The notes: generated from the letters alone by a model not told the origin. DNA of 64,000 nucleotides from Candidatus Planktophila sp. (GCA_021741905.1 JAIOWZ010000002.1:27012-91011), one strand, 5' to 3'; shown: positions 9,007 through 20,004, counted from the stretch's first letter. Translations and numbers: made by a program.

Positions 9007-9920
9007 ATCTTTGCCTTACTTACAAAATCAGAGCGAACATCTTCTGTTGCAGTTTCTTCGGCAAATGATTTCAATGCTTCTAGTGCTTTGCCATCAACGC
9101 GTTGTGGGACCTGGACCTCAACAGTGACCAATAAGTCGCCTGTGGTACTTCCTTTTGTGATGCCACGACCCTTCACCCGAAGTGTGCGACCGTTGGGTGT
9201 GCCAGGTGCAATACGAACCGTTACATCATCACCGGCCATAGTCGGCACCTTTATATCTGCACCAAGTGCAGCTTCTGCAAATGTAACTGGCAGAGTGATC
9301 ACTAAATTTTCACCTTTGCGAGAAAAGATAGGGTGAGGCTTCACATGTAGTTGGATAAATAGATCGCCAGGACCTGCTTCTCCAGCACTACCTTTTCCCT
9401 TAACCCGAATCTTTGCGCCATCGGCAACACCAGTTGGAACCCGCGCAGAGATATTTTGTGCTTGTCCACGATCAGTTGCTAAATGCAGATCAAGTGTTGT
9501 ACCAAAGACAGATTCGCGAAATGTAATGGTCGCTTCAGTTTGTAGATCTTGTCCTTTACGTGGACCGCGGCGGCCGCTACCACCAAAGAGAGTTGCAAAA
9601 ATATCTTGTGGATTTCCGCCACCAAAAACATCGTGGAAGTCTCCACCTTGAAATCCACCTTGCGACTGGCGAAAGCCACCTCTTTCAAACAATGATCGTG
9701 CTTCATCGTATTCAGCGCGCTTTTTGGCATCCGACAAGATTTCATAGGCTTCAGAAACTGCTTTGAACTTTTCTTCTTTTTCTGAATCACCCTTTGTTTT
9801 ATCTGGGTGAAGGTCACGGGCAAGTGCGCGGTACTTCTTTTTAATCTCATCAGCGGCAGCCTTTTTATCTACACCAAGGACTTTATAGAAGTCCTTTTCA
9901 TAGAGGTCTTTGGCTGCCAT
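9003..9920 (-). CDS. dnaJ: Molecular chaperone DnaJ (CbpA-like, no zinc-finger region)
   Basis: J-domain [38 protein letters not shown]-terminal substrate-binding domain; no CxxCxGxG repeats. Confidence 0.93.
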   Translation of the reverse strand: MAAKDLYEKDFYKVLGVDKKAAADEIKKKYRALARDLHPDKTKGDSEKEEKFKAVSEAYEILSDAKKRAEYDEARSLFERGGFRQSQGGFQGGDFHDVFGGGNPQDIFATLFGGSGRRGPRKGQDLQTEATITFRESVFGTTLDLHLATDRGQAQNISARVPTGVADGAKIRVKGKGSAGEAGPGDLFIQLHVKPHPIFSRKGENLVITLPVTFAEAALGADIKVPTMAGDDVTVRIAPGTPNGRTLRVKGRGITKGSTTGDLLVTVEVQVPQRVDGKALEALKSFAEETATEDVRSDFVSKAKI

Positions 9921-9926
9921 TGTTAA

Positions 9927-10403
9927 TTACGCTCCCTCTGGATCTGTCACAGATACGCGTGCCGGACGCAAGATGCGTTCTTTGTATTTGTAACCCGATT
10001 GCAAAATCTTAGATGCGGTCGGTACTAAAACCTCTGCAGACTCTTCGTGCATTAAAGCCTCATGGATCTGTGGATCAAATGCTTCGCCTTCGGTTCCATA
10101 CTTTTCTAGCCCGATGCGAGAAGTTATTGAATTGAGCTGGTCTGCTACCGCTTTAAAGCCCCCTGATAGCTCTCCATGTTGCTCTGCGCGATCAACGTCA
10201 TCAAGTAGTGCAAGGAGTTCTGTAAGGACAGCACCCACTGCGCTTTCATGGGCAACGGCCCGATCACGTTCAACCCGCTTTCGGTAGTTTGCATACTCTG
10301 CCTGTAGGCGTTGCAAATCAGATGTAAGTGTTGCCACCGGGTCAGCTTCCTGACCCGGCTCAACAACCTCTTCAACTACTTGTTCAGTAGTTTCCTCTGA
10401 CAT
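9927..10403 (-). CDS. grpE: Nucleotide exchange factor GrpE
   Basis: LQAEYANYRKRVERDR...EGEAFDPQIHEALMHEES; operon with dnaK. Confidence 0.92.
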   Translation of the reverse strand: MSEETTEQVVEEVVEPGQEADPVATLTSDLQRLQAEYANYRKRVERDRAVAHESAVGAVLTELLALLDDVDRAEQHGELSGGFKAVADQLNSITSRIGLEKYGTEGEAFDPQIHEALMHEESAEVLVPTASKILQSGYKYKERILRPARVSVTDPEGA

Positions 10404-12241
10404 TACTTAACTTCTTCATCAATGATTTCGGCATCTTCTACGCCATCTTCTTGTGGCCCAGACCCAGCGGCTTCGCCTTCAGTTGCTGCACTGGCTGCAT
10501 ACAAAGCTGCACCAAGTGATTGGCTGACGGTTGCAACCTTTTCAGTTGCTGACTTAATCATTTCGTAGTTTGAACCACCAAGTGCGGTCTTAAGTTCTGC
10601 AAGTGCAGCCTCTGTCTCACTCTTCTTCTCAAGAGCATCACCTTGTGACAATTTTTCTTCATTGTCTTTGATGAACTTTTCAGTTGAGTACAGAAGTGAG
10701 TCTCCGGCATTGCGGATCTCTGCCTCTTCCTTACGCTGACGATCTTCTTCAGCATGTGATTCAGCATCGGCCATCATGCGGGCGATCTCATCCTTGTTAA
10801 GTGCCGATCCACCAGTGATAGTCATGCTCTGCTCTTTACCTGTTCCAAGATCCTTTGCAGAGACATGAACAATTCCGTTTGCATCAATGTCAAATGTGAC
10901 TTCAATTTGTGGAACACCACGTGGTGAAGGTGGCAAACCAGTTAGTTCGAACATTCCTAGCTTCTTGTTATAAGCAGCCATTTCACGCTCGCCTTGGTAT
11001 GCCTGAATCTGAACAGCAGGCTGATTGTCATCAGCCGTTGTAAATACCTCGCTGCGCTTTGTTGGAATAGTCGTGTTGCGCTCGATTAGGCGAGTCATTA
11101 CGCCGCCCTTGGTTTCGATACCAAGTGACAGCGGGGTTACATCTAGGAGCAATACATCCTTTACCTCACCCTTTAAAACACCGGCTTGAAGGGATGCGCC
11201 AACTGCAACAACCTCATCAGGATTAACGCCCTTGTTTGGCTCTTTGCCACCAGTTAATTCCTTAACTAGGTCAACAACAGCTGGCATACGAGTTGATCCA
11301 CCAACTAGTACAACTGATTCAATCTTTGCAATTGGAATTCCAGCATCCTTTAGAACTGCTTGGAATGGCTTCTTGCAACGTTCTAGAAGGGCAGCGGTTA
11401 ATTGCTGGAACTGTGCGCGTGTAATTGTTTCATCCATAAACAATGGGTTCTTTTCTGAATCAACTGTTATATATGGAAGATTGACTGATGCAGATTGTGA
11501 TGATGAGAGTTCAATCTTTGCCTTTTCAGCAGCTTCACGAACACGTTGCATCGCCATCTTGTCTTTTGTTAAATCAATTCCATTGGCAGATCCAAATGTT
11601 TGCACTAGGTGATCAACTAGTGCTTGATCCCAGTCATCTCCACCTAGATTGTTATCGCCGTTAGTTGCCTTAACTTCAACAACACCATCACCGATTTCAA
11701 GAAGTGAAACGTCAAATGTTCCGCCACCAAGGTCAAAGACAAGAATTGTTTGTTCTTTGTCTGCTTTATCAAGGCCGTATGCGAGCGCTGCTGCAGTTGG
11801 CTCGTTGATGATGCGAAGAACATTAAGACCGGCAATTTCGCCAGCTTCTTTTGTTGCTTGACGTTGTGCATCGTTAAAGTAGGCAGGGACTGTGATAACC
11901 GCATCGGTTACTGTCTCGCCCAAATAGCTTTCTGCATCGCGCTTTAGCTTTTGTAGAACGCGTGCTGAAATTTCTTGTGAGGTGTACTTCTTACCATCGA
12001 TATCGATAGTCCAATTAGTACCAATGTGACGCTTAACGGATCGGATTGTGCGATCTACGTTTGTTACTGATTGACGTTTTGCGACCTCGCCAACAAGGAC
12101 CTCGCCATTTTTGGCAAAGGCCACGATTGATGGGGTTGTGCGCGCACCTTCTGCGTTGGCGATAACCGTTGGCTCGCCACCTTCAAGGACAGATACGCAG
12201 CTGTTTGTTGTTCCTAGATCGATTCCGACTGCTCTAGCCAT
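10403..12241 (-). CDS. dnaK: Molecular chaperone DnaK (Hsp70)
   Basis: [38 protein letters not shown]; start at 12241 rather than the 12316 ORF-track start. Confidence 0.98.
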   Translation of the reverse strand: MARAVGIDLGTTNSCVSVLEGGEPTVIANAEGARTTPSIVAFAKNGEVLVGEVAKRQSVTNVDRTIRSVKRHIGTNWTIDIDGKKYTSQEISARVLQKLKRDAESYLGETVTDAVITVPAYFNDAQRQATKEAGEIAGLNVLRIINEPTAAALAYGLDKADKEQTILVFDLGGGTFDVSLLEIGDGVVEVKATNGDNNLGGDDWDQALVDHLVQTFGSANGIDLTKDKMAMQRVREAAEKAKIELSSSQSASVNLPYITVDSEKNPLFMDETITRAQFQQLTAALLERCKKPFQAVLKDAGIPIAKIESVVLVGGSTRMPAVVDLVKELTGGKEPNKGVNPDEVVAVGASLQAGVLKGEVKDVLLLDVTPLSLGIETKGGVMTRLIERNTTIPTKRSEVFTTADDNQPAVQIQAYQGEREMAAYNKKLGMFELTGLPPSPRGVPQIEVTFDIDANGIVHVSAKDLGTGKEQSMTITGGSALNKDEIARMMADAESHAEEDRQRKEEAEIRNAGDSLLYSTEKFIKDNEEKLSQGDALEKKSETEAALAELKTALGGSNYEMIKSATEKVATVSQSLGAALYAASAATEGEAAGSGPQEDGVEDAEIIDEEVK

Positions 12242-12296
12242 TGTGAGTGCTCCTTTTATCCCGCTCGAGCCTGATTTAGGGTCGAGGAATGTTGAA

Positions 12297-12340
12297 CTTG
12301 AGTCGAGTATACACAAAAGGTTGAGTCGTTGCGACTCAGG
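12297..12340 (-). promoter_or_regulatory. Two HAIR-like HspR operators overlapping the dnaK promoter
   Basis: CTTGAGT-N7-ACACAAA (12297-12317) and GTTGAGT-N7-ACTCAGG (12320-12340), compared with HAIR consensus CTTGAGT-N7-ACTCAAG. Minus-strand TATACT -10 at 12311-12306 lies inside the first box. Confidence 0.85.
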
Positions 12341-12393
12341 TTTTTGTCTGGTTGAACACGCATGTAACGGGGTTTATTCCCTACCCTCTCCCT

Positions 12394-14439
12394 ATGAACC
12401 TTGCACTAGCAGGCCTGTCCTACGGCATCACCCTCGTAGCTCTCGTTCTTCTTGCTGTTCGCACAAAGGCGCTGATCGGTATCTATAAGAAAGGCCAACC
12501 AGATTCAACGCGCAGCAACAATAAATTGCAGCGTTTACGAATGGCAGCTACTGAGATCTTTGGCCACACCAAGATGCTCAACTTTACAGTTGTTGGTTTT
12601 GCTCACTGGTTTGTCATGGTTGGCTTCTTTGCACTCTTTGGAACATTAATTACCGCCTACGGACAATTAATCAACCCAACCTTTGCGCTTCCGATTATTG
12701 GACACTTGTGGGTCTATGAGTACATCACTGAGCTTGTCGCATGGGCAACTGGAATTGGAATTGTCGCTCTTATTGGTATTCGCCAGGTAACACGTCTCAG
12801 CAACAAGCGTTCACGTTTTGCTGGTTCTGGACATGCAAAGGCTTACTACGTTGAATTCACGATCGTACTCATAGTCTTCTGCGTCATCGCATTGCGTGGA
12901 CTTGAAGGTGCGTTGTCCACTGAGACACAGTGGAACCGCCACTACATTACCACCTGGTTTATAGCCGACATGTTTAAGTCAATGACTTTGTCACAAATAA
13001 CCTCCTGGATCCAAATAGTTGCAACTATCAAAATTGTTGGATCGATGACCTGGTTTATTGTTATTGCAACAAACTTTACAATGGGTATTGCATGGCACCG
13101 ATTCTTGGCACCGTTTAATATTTTCTATCGTCGTAACGCTGATGGCACATCTTCACTTGGCGCTCTTCCACCGATGTTGTCACATGGCGAAGAAATAAAC
13201 TTTGAAGATCCAAAAGATGATGATGTCTTTGGTTTAGGCACACGGGCCGACATTTCCTGGAAGGGATTGTTGGATATGACTTCGTGTACCGAATGTGGTC
13301 GTTGCCAATCGCAATGCCCTGCTTGGCACACCGATAAACCACTCTCACCAAAGCTATTAATCATGGCTATGCGTGATCATGCCTTTGCTAAAACCGTTGA
13401 AAATGAAGCACTTGTTGGTGAGAATTCACCCATCAGTTTAGATGTTTTGTGGTCCTGCACCACATGTGGTGCTTGCGTTAATGAATGCCCAGTTGATATC
13501 GAACACATCGATCACATCGTTAACATGCGTCGCTTCCAGGTTTTGGTCGAATCTGAATTTCCATCTGAACTGGGTGGAACTTTTAGAAATCTTGAAAAGA
13601 CTGGAAACCCGTGGGGTGCTAATCGCACAGATCGCGAAGCATGGATTGCGGAGTGTGATTTCCCGGTCAATGTAATTGAAGGTCAATTACCAGATGATGT
13701 TGAGTATTTGTTCTGGGTTGGTTGTGCTGGTGCCTATGAAGAACGGGCAAAAAAGACAACAAAGGCTGTTGCAGAGCTTCTATATATGGCTGGGGTTAAC
13801 TTTGCTGTTCTGGGAAAGAAAGAAACCTGCACGGGAGATCCTGCGCGTCGTGCTGGTAATGAATTCTTGTATCAGATCCTTGCCCGCGAAAACATTGAGA
13901 CTTTCAAAGAGACATTTGGTGATCGACCAAAGGGTAAGAAGAAAATTGTTGTTACCTGTCCACATTGCTTCACAACAATTGGTCGAGATTACGGACAACA
14001 AGGTTTTGAACTTGAAATGATTCACCACACGCAATTGCTTAATCAATTGCTTCGTGAAAAGCGTTTGATTCCCATTAAAATGTCTCACACCGCTATGACC
14101 TATCACGATCCTTGTTACTTAGGTCGTCACAATGAGATTTATCAACCACCACGAGAAATTCTGGAAGCAACTGGTGCTGAGCTAACTGAAATGCCACGAA
14201 ACAAAGAACGATCATTTTGTTGCGGCGCAGGTGGTGGCCGTATGTGGATGGAAGAGAAAATTGGCACACGCATCAACATCAATCGTGTTGAAGAGGCGAT
14301 CAACACTGGTGCCACAGAGTTAGCGGTTGCTTGTCCTTTCTGCCGCGTTATGACCTCTGATGGTATGAACGCCAAGGAGTCAGCAGTTGAAGTCTTAGAT
14401 GTTGCCCAGGTTTTGCTGCGCTCAGTTAAGCAAGATTAG
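12394..14439 (+). CDS. Membrane (Fe-S)-binding oxidoreductase, heterodisulfide-reductase-like; EtfD/Rv0338c-like
   Basis: N-terminal TM domain, two ferredoxin-like clusters (CTECGRCQSQCP, CTTCGACVNECP) and two CCG-type motifs (CPHCFTTI...YHDPCYLGRH, SFCCGAGGGRMW). ATG 12394 with TACCCT 6 nt upstream. Confidence 0.85.
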   Translation: MNLALAGLSYGITLVALVLLAVRTKALIGIYKKGQPDSTRSNNKLQRLRMAATEIFGHTKMLNFTVVGFAHWFVMVGFFALFGTLITAYGQLINPTFALPIIGHLWVYEYITELVAWATGIGIVALIGIRQVTRLSNKRSRFAGSGHAKAYYVEFTIVLIVFCVIALRGLEGALSTETQWNRHYITTWFIADMFKSMTLSQITSWIQIVATIKIVGSMTWFIVIATNFTMGIAWHRFLAPFNIFYRRNADGTSSLGALPPMLSHGEEINFEDPKDDDVFGLGTRADISWKGLLDMTSCTECGRCQSQCPAWHTDKPLSPKLLIMAMRDHAFAKTVENEALVGENSPISLDVLWSCTTCGACVNECPVDIEHIDHIVNMRRFQVLVESEFPSELGGTFRNLEKTGNPWGANRTDREAWIAECDFPVNVIEGQLPDDVEYLFWVGCAGAYEERAKKTTKAVAELLYMAGVNFAVLGKKETCTGDPARRAGNEFLYQILARENIETFKETFGDRPKGKKKIVVTCPHCFTTIGRDYGQQGFELEMIHHTQLLNQLLREKRLIPIKMSHTAMTYHDPCYLGRHNEIYQPPREILEATGAELTEMPRNKERSFCCGAGGGRMWMEEKIGTRININRVEEAINTGATELAVACPFCRVMTSDGMNAKESAVEVLDVAQVLLRSVKQD

Positions 14440-14495
14440 GCGTAATTTCCACCTGTTCTCAGGAAACTTTCAGGCTGTGAGAGCATTCTCTAGCC

Positions 14496-15209
14496 ATGAC
14501 TACTACACCAGAGAAAACCGCACAACGCATTCTTGTCGTTGATGATGAACCCAGCATCAGCGAGTTAATTTCTACCAGCCTACGATTTGTTGGCTTTGAT
14601 GTCCGCACCGCAGCTAATGGTGCCGAGGCTCTACGTGTAGCAGAAGATTTCAAGCCACATGCGATGGTTCTAGATGTCATGTTGCCTGATCTTGATGGAT
14701 TTGAAGTGTGTAAAAAGATTCGCAACGAAGGTGTCGACACAGGTGTGCTTTTTCTGACAGCAAAAGATGGCATGGAAGACAAAGTTAAGGGCTTAACCCT
14801 TGGCGGCGATGATTACATGACTAAGCCATTTTCACTGGAAGAGCTTGTTGCTCGTCTGCGCGCACTTCTCCGTCGCACAGGTGTAGATCACATTAAAATT
14901 GATGATGAAAAAATGCGCTTTGCTGACCTTGAATTAGATGAGGCAACACATGAAGTTCGTCGTGCTGGTCAAATGCTTGACCTCTCACCAACTGAGTTTG
15001 CGTTGCTTCGCTACTTAATTATTAACGCTGATCGCGTTGTCTCAAAGGCACAGATCCTTGATCACGTCTGGCAATACGACTTCCGTGGCGACATGGGAAT
15101 TGTGGAGACTTATATTTCTTACCTTCGCAAGAAGGTTGATTCCTTTGATCCGCCACTTATTCACACAGTGCGCGGTGTTGGCTATCGTTTAAGAATGCCG
15201 CCTAAGTAG
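14496..15209 (+). CDS. OmpR/MprA-family DNA-binding response regulator
   Basis: RILVVDDEPSISELI, LDVMLPDLDGFEV, winged-helix DLELDEATHEVRRAGQMLDLSPTEFALLRYL. Confidence 0.94.
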   Translation: MTTTPEKTAQRILVVDDEPSISELISTSLRFVGFDVRTAANGAEALRVAEDFKPHAMVLDVMLPDLDGFEVCKKIRNEGVDTGVLFLTAKDGMEDKVKGLTLGGDDYMTKPFSLEELVARLRALLRRTGVDHIKIDDEKMRFADLELDEATHEVRRAGQMLDLSPTEFALLRYLIINADRVVSKAQILDHVWQYDFRGDMGIVETYISYLRKKVDSFDPPLIHTVRGVGYRLRMPPK

Positions 15210-15212
15210 ACA

Positions 15213-16655
15213 ATGAAATCCCCGTTTGCAAATTCAAGTCTACGTAATCGTTTAACGGTTGGCGTACTTGTACTCTCTGCAATCGGATTTATTGGTGCTG
15301 GAGTTGGTGCACAAGCATTATTAAAAAATTACTTAATCAATCAAGTTGATGATCAGTTACTTAGTGTTGTTAACGGGACTGCTGATCGGCTTGACCAAGC
15401 TGGTATTGCTCGGGACGATGATGACGATGACCGTGGCCCACAGGCTGCGCGAGCAACAACACCGCTCAACCGGGTTCCAACCTCTATCTCAGTAACTGTT
15501 TTAGATCCTTTTGGCAATCTAGTAGGAGGTATCGGTGGGGACCTAAACTCAAACCAGGTCACTGAGTATGTGAAGGGTTTGCTGCCTGGGCAGGTTGCTG
15601 CCTTTGGTTCTAAGCCTTTTACGATTGAAGCACCTGGTGCTGATTTTCGTGTTGCAACAACAGTGTTGCCATCTTCACTTGGTTCGGTAATTGTTGCCCA
15701 ATCCTTAAGTGATTTTGATAAAACAACACGGCAAATTGGCATTGTATTTTTGATTATCGGAGGTCTTGTTCTCTTGTTCATTGCCTTTGCATCACGTCAG
15801 GTTATCAAGTTAAGTATGAAGCCACTTGAAAAGATCGAAGCAACTGCAGAAAAGATTGCTGCCGGTGATTTATCCGCCCGTCTGGAAAACTTTGAACCCG
15901 ATACTGAAGTTGGTCGCCTGAGTACTTCGCTCAACCAGATGCTTTCACGCATTGAAGAGTCTTTCACCGCTCGCACCGAATCTGAAAGCAAATTGCGCCG
16001 CTTTGTTGCAGATGCCAGCCATGAGCTGCGCACGCCACTGACATCAATTCGAGGCTTTGCAGAGCTACATCGACAAGGCGCAGTGCCGGAAGGTGAAAAG
16101 ACAAAGGAACTTATCTCTCGCATTGAAAAAGAATCAATGCGTATGGGCTCTTTAGTGGAAGATCTTTTAATGCTTGCCCGCATTGATCAGTCTCGGGAAA
16201 TTGTGATGGCAGATGTTGATCTTTCAACTCTCATTAAAGAGGCGGTCACTTCTGCGCAAGTTGCTGGACCGGAGCATCCAATTACTTCAGATATCGCCCA
16301 TGATGTTCACACACAAGGGGATTCAGACAAGATTTATCAGGTTGTTACTAATTTGCTAGCAAATGCTCGTGCGCATACTCCTGCAGGAACTGCGATACAT
16401 GTTGCCACCTACTCTGCTGACGATGGCACATTTGTAACAGTTGCAGATAAGGGTCCTGGACTCAGCGCAGAAGACCAGCAACACATCTTTGAGCGTTTCT
16501 ATCGCGTTGATACTTCTCGCCAGCGCAACAGCAGTGATGGCAGCGGACTAGGGCTTTCAATCGTTGATGAGGTTATGAAAGCCCATGGTGGAAGCGTCTC
16601 TGTTTCTTCAGAACCAGGTAATGGCGCAACCTTCACGCTGCATTTCAAAGCCTAG
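15213..16655 (+). CDS. Sensor histidine kinase (HAMP, HisKA, HATPase)
   Basis: HAMP region, FVADASHELRTPLTSIRGFAEL H-box, NLLANARAHTPAG N-box, DKGPGLSAEDQQHIFERFYR. Confidence 0.94.
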   Translation: MKSPFANSSLRNRLTVGVLVLSAIGFIGAGVGAQALLKNYLINQVDDQLLSVVNGTADRLDQAGIARDDDDDDRGPQAARATTPLNRVPTSISVTVLDPFGNLVGGIGGDLNSNQVTEYVKGLLPGQVAAFGSKPFTIEAPGADFRVATTVLPSSLGSVIVAQSLSDFDKTTRQIGIVFLIIGGLVLLFIAFASRQVIKLSMKPLEKIEATAEKIAAGDLSARLENFEPDTEVGRLSTSLNQMLSRIEESFTARTESESKLRRFVADASHELRTPLTSIRGFAELHRQGAVPEGEKTKELISRIEKESMRMGSLVEDLLMLARIDQSREIVMADVDLSTLIKEAVTSAQVAGPEHPITSDIAHDVHTQGDSDKIYQVVTNLLANARAHTPAGTAIHVATYSADDGTFVTVADKGPGLSAEDQQHIFERFYRVDTSRQRNSSDGSGLGLSIVDEVMKAHGGSVSVSSEPGNGATFTLHFKA

Positions 16656-16662
16656 AACTTAC

Positions 16663-17559
16663 TTAACCTAGGGACTCCATAGACCTAAGAACAGCGATTC
16701 GCTCTGCAATAGGTGGGTGCGTAGAAAACAGTTTTGAAACAGACTTTGCATCAAGTGGTGATTCAATCCAAATATGAGCAACAGCTGTTGATCGTTGTTG
16801 AACAACGGTTGAATCTGATGCCAGAACTTCAAGTGCAGAGCGCAACCCTGCAGGGTTGCGAGTAAAGGCAACGGCTGTTGCATCAGCTAAGGATTCACGC
16901 TTGCGCGAAATAGCAGATTTAAGCATCATCGCTGCAAGCGGTGCCAAAATAAGAATGACAAGTGAGACAACTAGTAACAATGGATTGCCGCCACCCTCAC
17001 GGTTGCGATCTCTACCTCCAAACCACATCATGCGGGTCAACATGTCAGACAAGATCGCAATCGCACCTGCTGTTGTTGCAGCAACGGCACTTACCAATGT
17101 GTCGCGATTAGCAACATGTGCCATCTCATGGGCGATCACACCTTGTAATTGATCGCGATCCATCGCATCCAAAATGCCTGTTGTGAAGGCAATAAGTGCA
17201 TGCTCGGGATTACGACCTGTGGCAAAGGCGTTTGGTGCGCTGTCAACAACAATTGCCACCTTAGGCATCGGTAATCCTGATGCAATTACTACTTCATGAA
17301 TCAAATCAAATAACTTTGGGTTATCAGATTGCTGAATTAATTTAGCACCAGTCATTGTTAACACTAATTTGTCAGAGCCATAGTACGAACCCCACACTGA
17401 AACTAATGCAATGCCAACAGCAATTGGAACTATCCCTGCTGTTGAAGTTCCAAAGTAGGTCAATGCTGCATAGACAACAAGCCACACCAGAAAACCCATG
17501 CCAATTAGCAAGCCGATTGTTTTGCGGCGGTTAGCCGCCTGCATCGTTCTAAAGTTCAT
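16663..17559 (-). CDS. htpX: Zinc metalloprotease HtpX (M48)
   Basis: GVIAHEMAHVANRDTLVS HExxH motif, PNAFATGRNPEHA, TM segments. Confidence 0.92.
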   Translation of the reverse strand: MNFRTMQAANRRKTIGLLIGMGFLVWLVVYAALTYFGTSTAGIVPIAVGIALVSVWGSYYGSDKLVLTMTGAKLIQQSDNPKLFDLIHEVVIASGLPMPKVAIVVDSAPNAFATGRNPEHALIAFTTGILDAMDRDQLQGVIAHEMAHVANRDTLVSAVAATTAGAIAILSDMLTRMMWFGGRDRNREGGGNPLLLVVSLVILILAPLAAMMLKSAISRKRESLADATAVAFTRNPAGLRSALEVLASDSTVVQQRSTAVAHIWIESPLDAKSVSKLFSTHPPIAERIAVLRSMESLG

Positions 17560-17573
17560 TATTTATTGTTGAG

Positions 17574-18125
17574 TTAGAAAGTCACTTTAGGAACGTTGCG
17601 ATCTTGTGGATCTTCAACCTCATAAAATTCACGCTCTGTTACCTTTGCAAGACCAGCAAAAAGACTGCTAGGTATTGTCTTTACTGCGGTGTTGAGTTCG
17701 CGCACATTGTCGTTATAGAACTGACGGGCAAAGGAAACTTTGTTTTCAGTTGTTGATAGCTCTTCTTGTAGTGACAAAAAGTTTGTTGATGCTTTGAGAT
17801 CTGGATATGCCTCAGCAACTGCAAGTAATCCGCGCAGTGCTTGAGTCAGCATTCCATCTGCAGCTGCAGTATCTGCAACTGTTGATGCAGTTGTTGCCTT
17901 TGCACGTGCTGTGATCACAGCATCAAATGTTGACTTCTCGTGGGCTGCATATCCCTTAACTGTTTCAACCAAGTTAGGAATCAAATCAGCACGACGCTTT
18001 AGTTGAACCTCAATCTGTGACCATGCTTCATCAACTGTGATGTTTAAACGAATCAAACGGTTGTATTGAGAGATGATAAAGACAGCGATAAGAGCTACTA
18101 CCCCAAGAACGATGATTATTTCCAT
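17574..18125 (-). CDS. lemA: LemA family protein
   Basis: YNRLIRLNITVDEAWSQIEVQLKRRADLIPNLVETVKGYAAHE, FARQFYNDNVRELNT. Confidence 0.93.
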   Translation of the reverse strand: MEIIIVLGVVALIAVFIISQYNRLIRLNITVDEAWSQIEVQLKRRADLIPNLVETVKGYAAHEKSTFDAVITARAKATTASTVADTAAADGMLTQALRGLLAVAEAYPDLKASTNFLSLQEELSTTENKVSFARQFYNDNVRELNTAVKTIPSSLFAGLAKVTEREFYEVEDPQDRNVPKVTF

Positions 18126-18131
18126 GTCTAA

Positions 18132-19403
18132 TTAAACCGCGCTTTCGGCAGATTTATTCCTTGAGTCTTCAGTCGGATTCTGAGAATTTCGCCAGAGCAG
18201 GCTCAGAAGGAGAGCCAGAACTACCCAGAGAATTAGAGATTTATGTCTAAAGGCTGTGCCCATGTTTCCTTCATACGCCCCAGCACCGACCACATACAAA
18301 GCGAAGAAAATCATTGAGGGCGCTAACTGATTAAACCTTGGTATGCCTCGGCGCTTAACTATGAAATAAGCGATGAGCCCAAAGGCTAGGAACCATATGA
18401 GATTTTCAATAGCTGCAAATGCACTGGATGTGCTGGTGACATCTCCAACAATAAACGGTCTCAATAGAAAAGTTGAGGTCGTATAGGGCGCTCTCCACAA
18501 AATGCACGCGTAGGTATCAACACGACTTGGAGTTGAAGCTATAACAGAATTTTGAGAAAGAGGGCAGTTGGGTGTTTCTATTACTGAAGCTGCATCTACT
18601 TGGTTTCCAGTATGTCTGGTAGGAATCCCATCCACCATGGTGATTACTACTCCAGGGTCTTCCAGAATTGAAACTCCGACATTTCCACTGGTTGCAATAC
18701 TGCCAAGAACTATTCCCGTTAGAACGGCAGAAATAGCAAGTAGGGCCTTGGTTTGTTTGATTCTTGAAACAAGGTAGATCAGTAAACCAACACCTAGAAC
18801 CAAGCCTGCCTGTGGTCTTGTGCTGAAACACATCACTATCGAAGCAAAGAGTGCGAAGTACGCTAGCACTTGTTGGCGTGTCTTGAAATGAAAAATCACA
18901 TACACCGAAACGAATGAGAGCAACACCCAAAACTCATTTGGGCCTTCACGCAAACCTAAAGTTGACCAAACAAAGTGGCTAGGTAGGAAAGCAAAAATAG
19001 TAAAGAAAAGAAGAACTAAGCGAGTATTAAACTTACTTAAATCATCTCTCCTATTAAGTAGCTTTACAGCAAGAAAAGTTAAAAGAAGTAGGCTTAAAAA
19101 GCCATAAAATGATGAGACTAATCTGACGGCATCAAGTTCATTCATACCAATACGATTTAAGGCGCTTGAAGGAATAATAATTGATCGGCCTGAAAGATAT
19201 AGGCCTTCACCATAGGCCGGAAAATCAGTAGCAGGCTTTGATTCTGCAATCCATTTAGTTAGCGCTGCATAAGTTCCTTCATCTGGTGCAAGTGATGAGG
19301 GTGTACTGGGCAAAATAAAAAACATAATGACTCGTGCTACGAATGAGGCAGCAACGATTGCCCAGAGTTTTTCCTTGAGCGTTCCAAGTTTGAATGCGCT
19401 CAT
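18132..19403 (-). CDS. Polytopic membrane protein of unknown function (possibly glycosyltransferase-39-like)
   Basis: 423 aa with many hydrophobic segments; no family motif recognised; likely cotranscribed with lemA-htpX. Confidence 0.55.
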   Translation of the reverse strand: MSAFKLGTLKEKLWAIVAASFVARVIMFFILPSTPSSLAPDEGTYAALTKWIAESKPATDFPAYGEGLYLSGRSIIIPSSALNRIGMNELDAVRLVSSFYGFLSLLLLTFLAVKLLNRRDDLSKFNTRLVLLFFTIFAFLPSHFVWSTLGLREGPNEFWVLLSFVSVYVIFHFKTRQQVLAYFALFASIVMCFSTRPQAGLVLGVGLLIYLVSRIKQTKALLAISAVLTGIVLGSIATSGNVGVSILEDPGVVITMVDGIPTRHTGNQVDAASVIETPNCPLSQNSVIASTPSRVDTYACILWRAPYTTSTFLLRPFIVGDVTSTSSAFAAIENLIWFLAFGLIAYFIVKRRGIPRFNQLAPSMIFFALYVVGAGAYEGNMGTAFRHKSLILWVVLALLLSLLWRNSQNPTEDSRNKSAESAV

Positions 19404-19425
19404 TTAATATCCTTTGATTTTCGAA

Positions 19426-20004
19426 TTAATTAATTTTTGATCTGTGAAAGTTCAAGAATGATCGGCTTGGTGTTGGGCCGCGCTGACCTTGGTATCTAGA
19501 ACCATACTTCTCGCTGCCGTAAGGATGCTCGGCAGGAGATGAGAGTTTGATGAGACAGAGTTGACCGATTTTCATGCCCGCAAATAACTTCACTGGCAGG
19601 TTGGCCACGTTTGAAAGCTCTAAGGTGATGTGACCGCTAAATCCTGGGTCAATGAAACCTGCTGTTGAGTGTGTGAGTAAGCCAAGGCGACCCAGTGAAG
19701 ACTTACCTTCTAGGCGTCCTGCGATGTCATCTGGAAGTGTGATGACTTCGTAGGTGCTGGCCAAGACAAACTCACCTGGGTGCAAGATAAACGGTTCTTC
19801 GCCATCGGCCACAACCTCGCGAGTTAGCTCTGGTTGTTCAATGGAAGGATCGATCACGCTGTATTTGTGGTTTTCAAAAACACGGAAGTACTTGTCCAGG
19901 CGCACATCAACAGATGATGGCTGGATCATGGCTTCATGGAAAGGCTCGCAGCCGACTCGGCCTGCCTCTATCTCTGCGCGGATATCGCGATCGCTAAGTA
20001 GCAC
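19426..20004 (-). CDS. dcd: dCTP deaminase (dcd family)
   Basis: [76 protein letters not shown] start at 20004 with TAGGCT 6 nt upstream. Confidence 0.94.
   Translation of the reverse strand: MLLSDRDIRAEIEAGRVGCEPFHEAMIQPSSVDVRLDKYFRVFENHKYSVIDPSIEQPELTREVVADGEEPFILHPGEFVLASTYEVITLPDDIAGRLEGKSSLGRLGLLTHSTAGFIDPGFSGHITLELSNVANLPVKLFAGMKIGQLCLIKLSSPAEHPYGSEKYGSRYQGQRGPTPSRSFLNFHRSKIN

Noticed and set aside
15353-15781. 142-aa antisense ORF (and similar antisense ORFs such as 684-905, 7972-8355, 11232-11612, 60163-60564, 62559-62858)
   Set aside because: They lie opposite well-supported genes, have low-complexity Ser/Arg-rich compositions expected from antisense frames, and show no recognisable motif or start signal.
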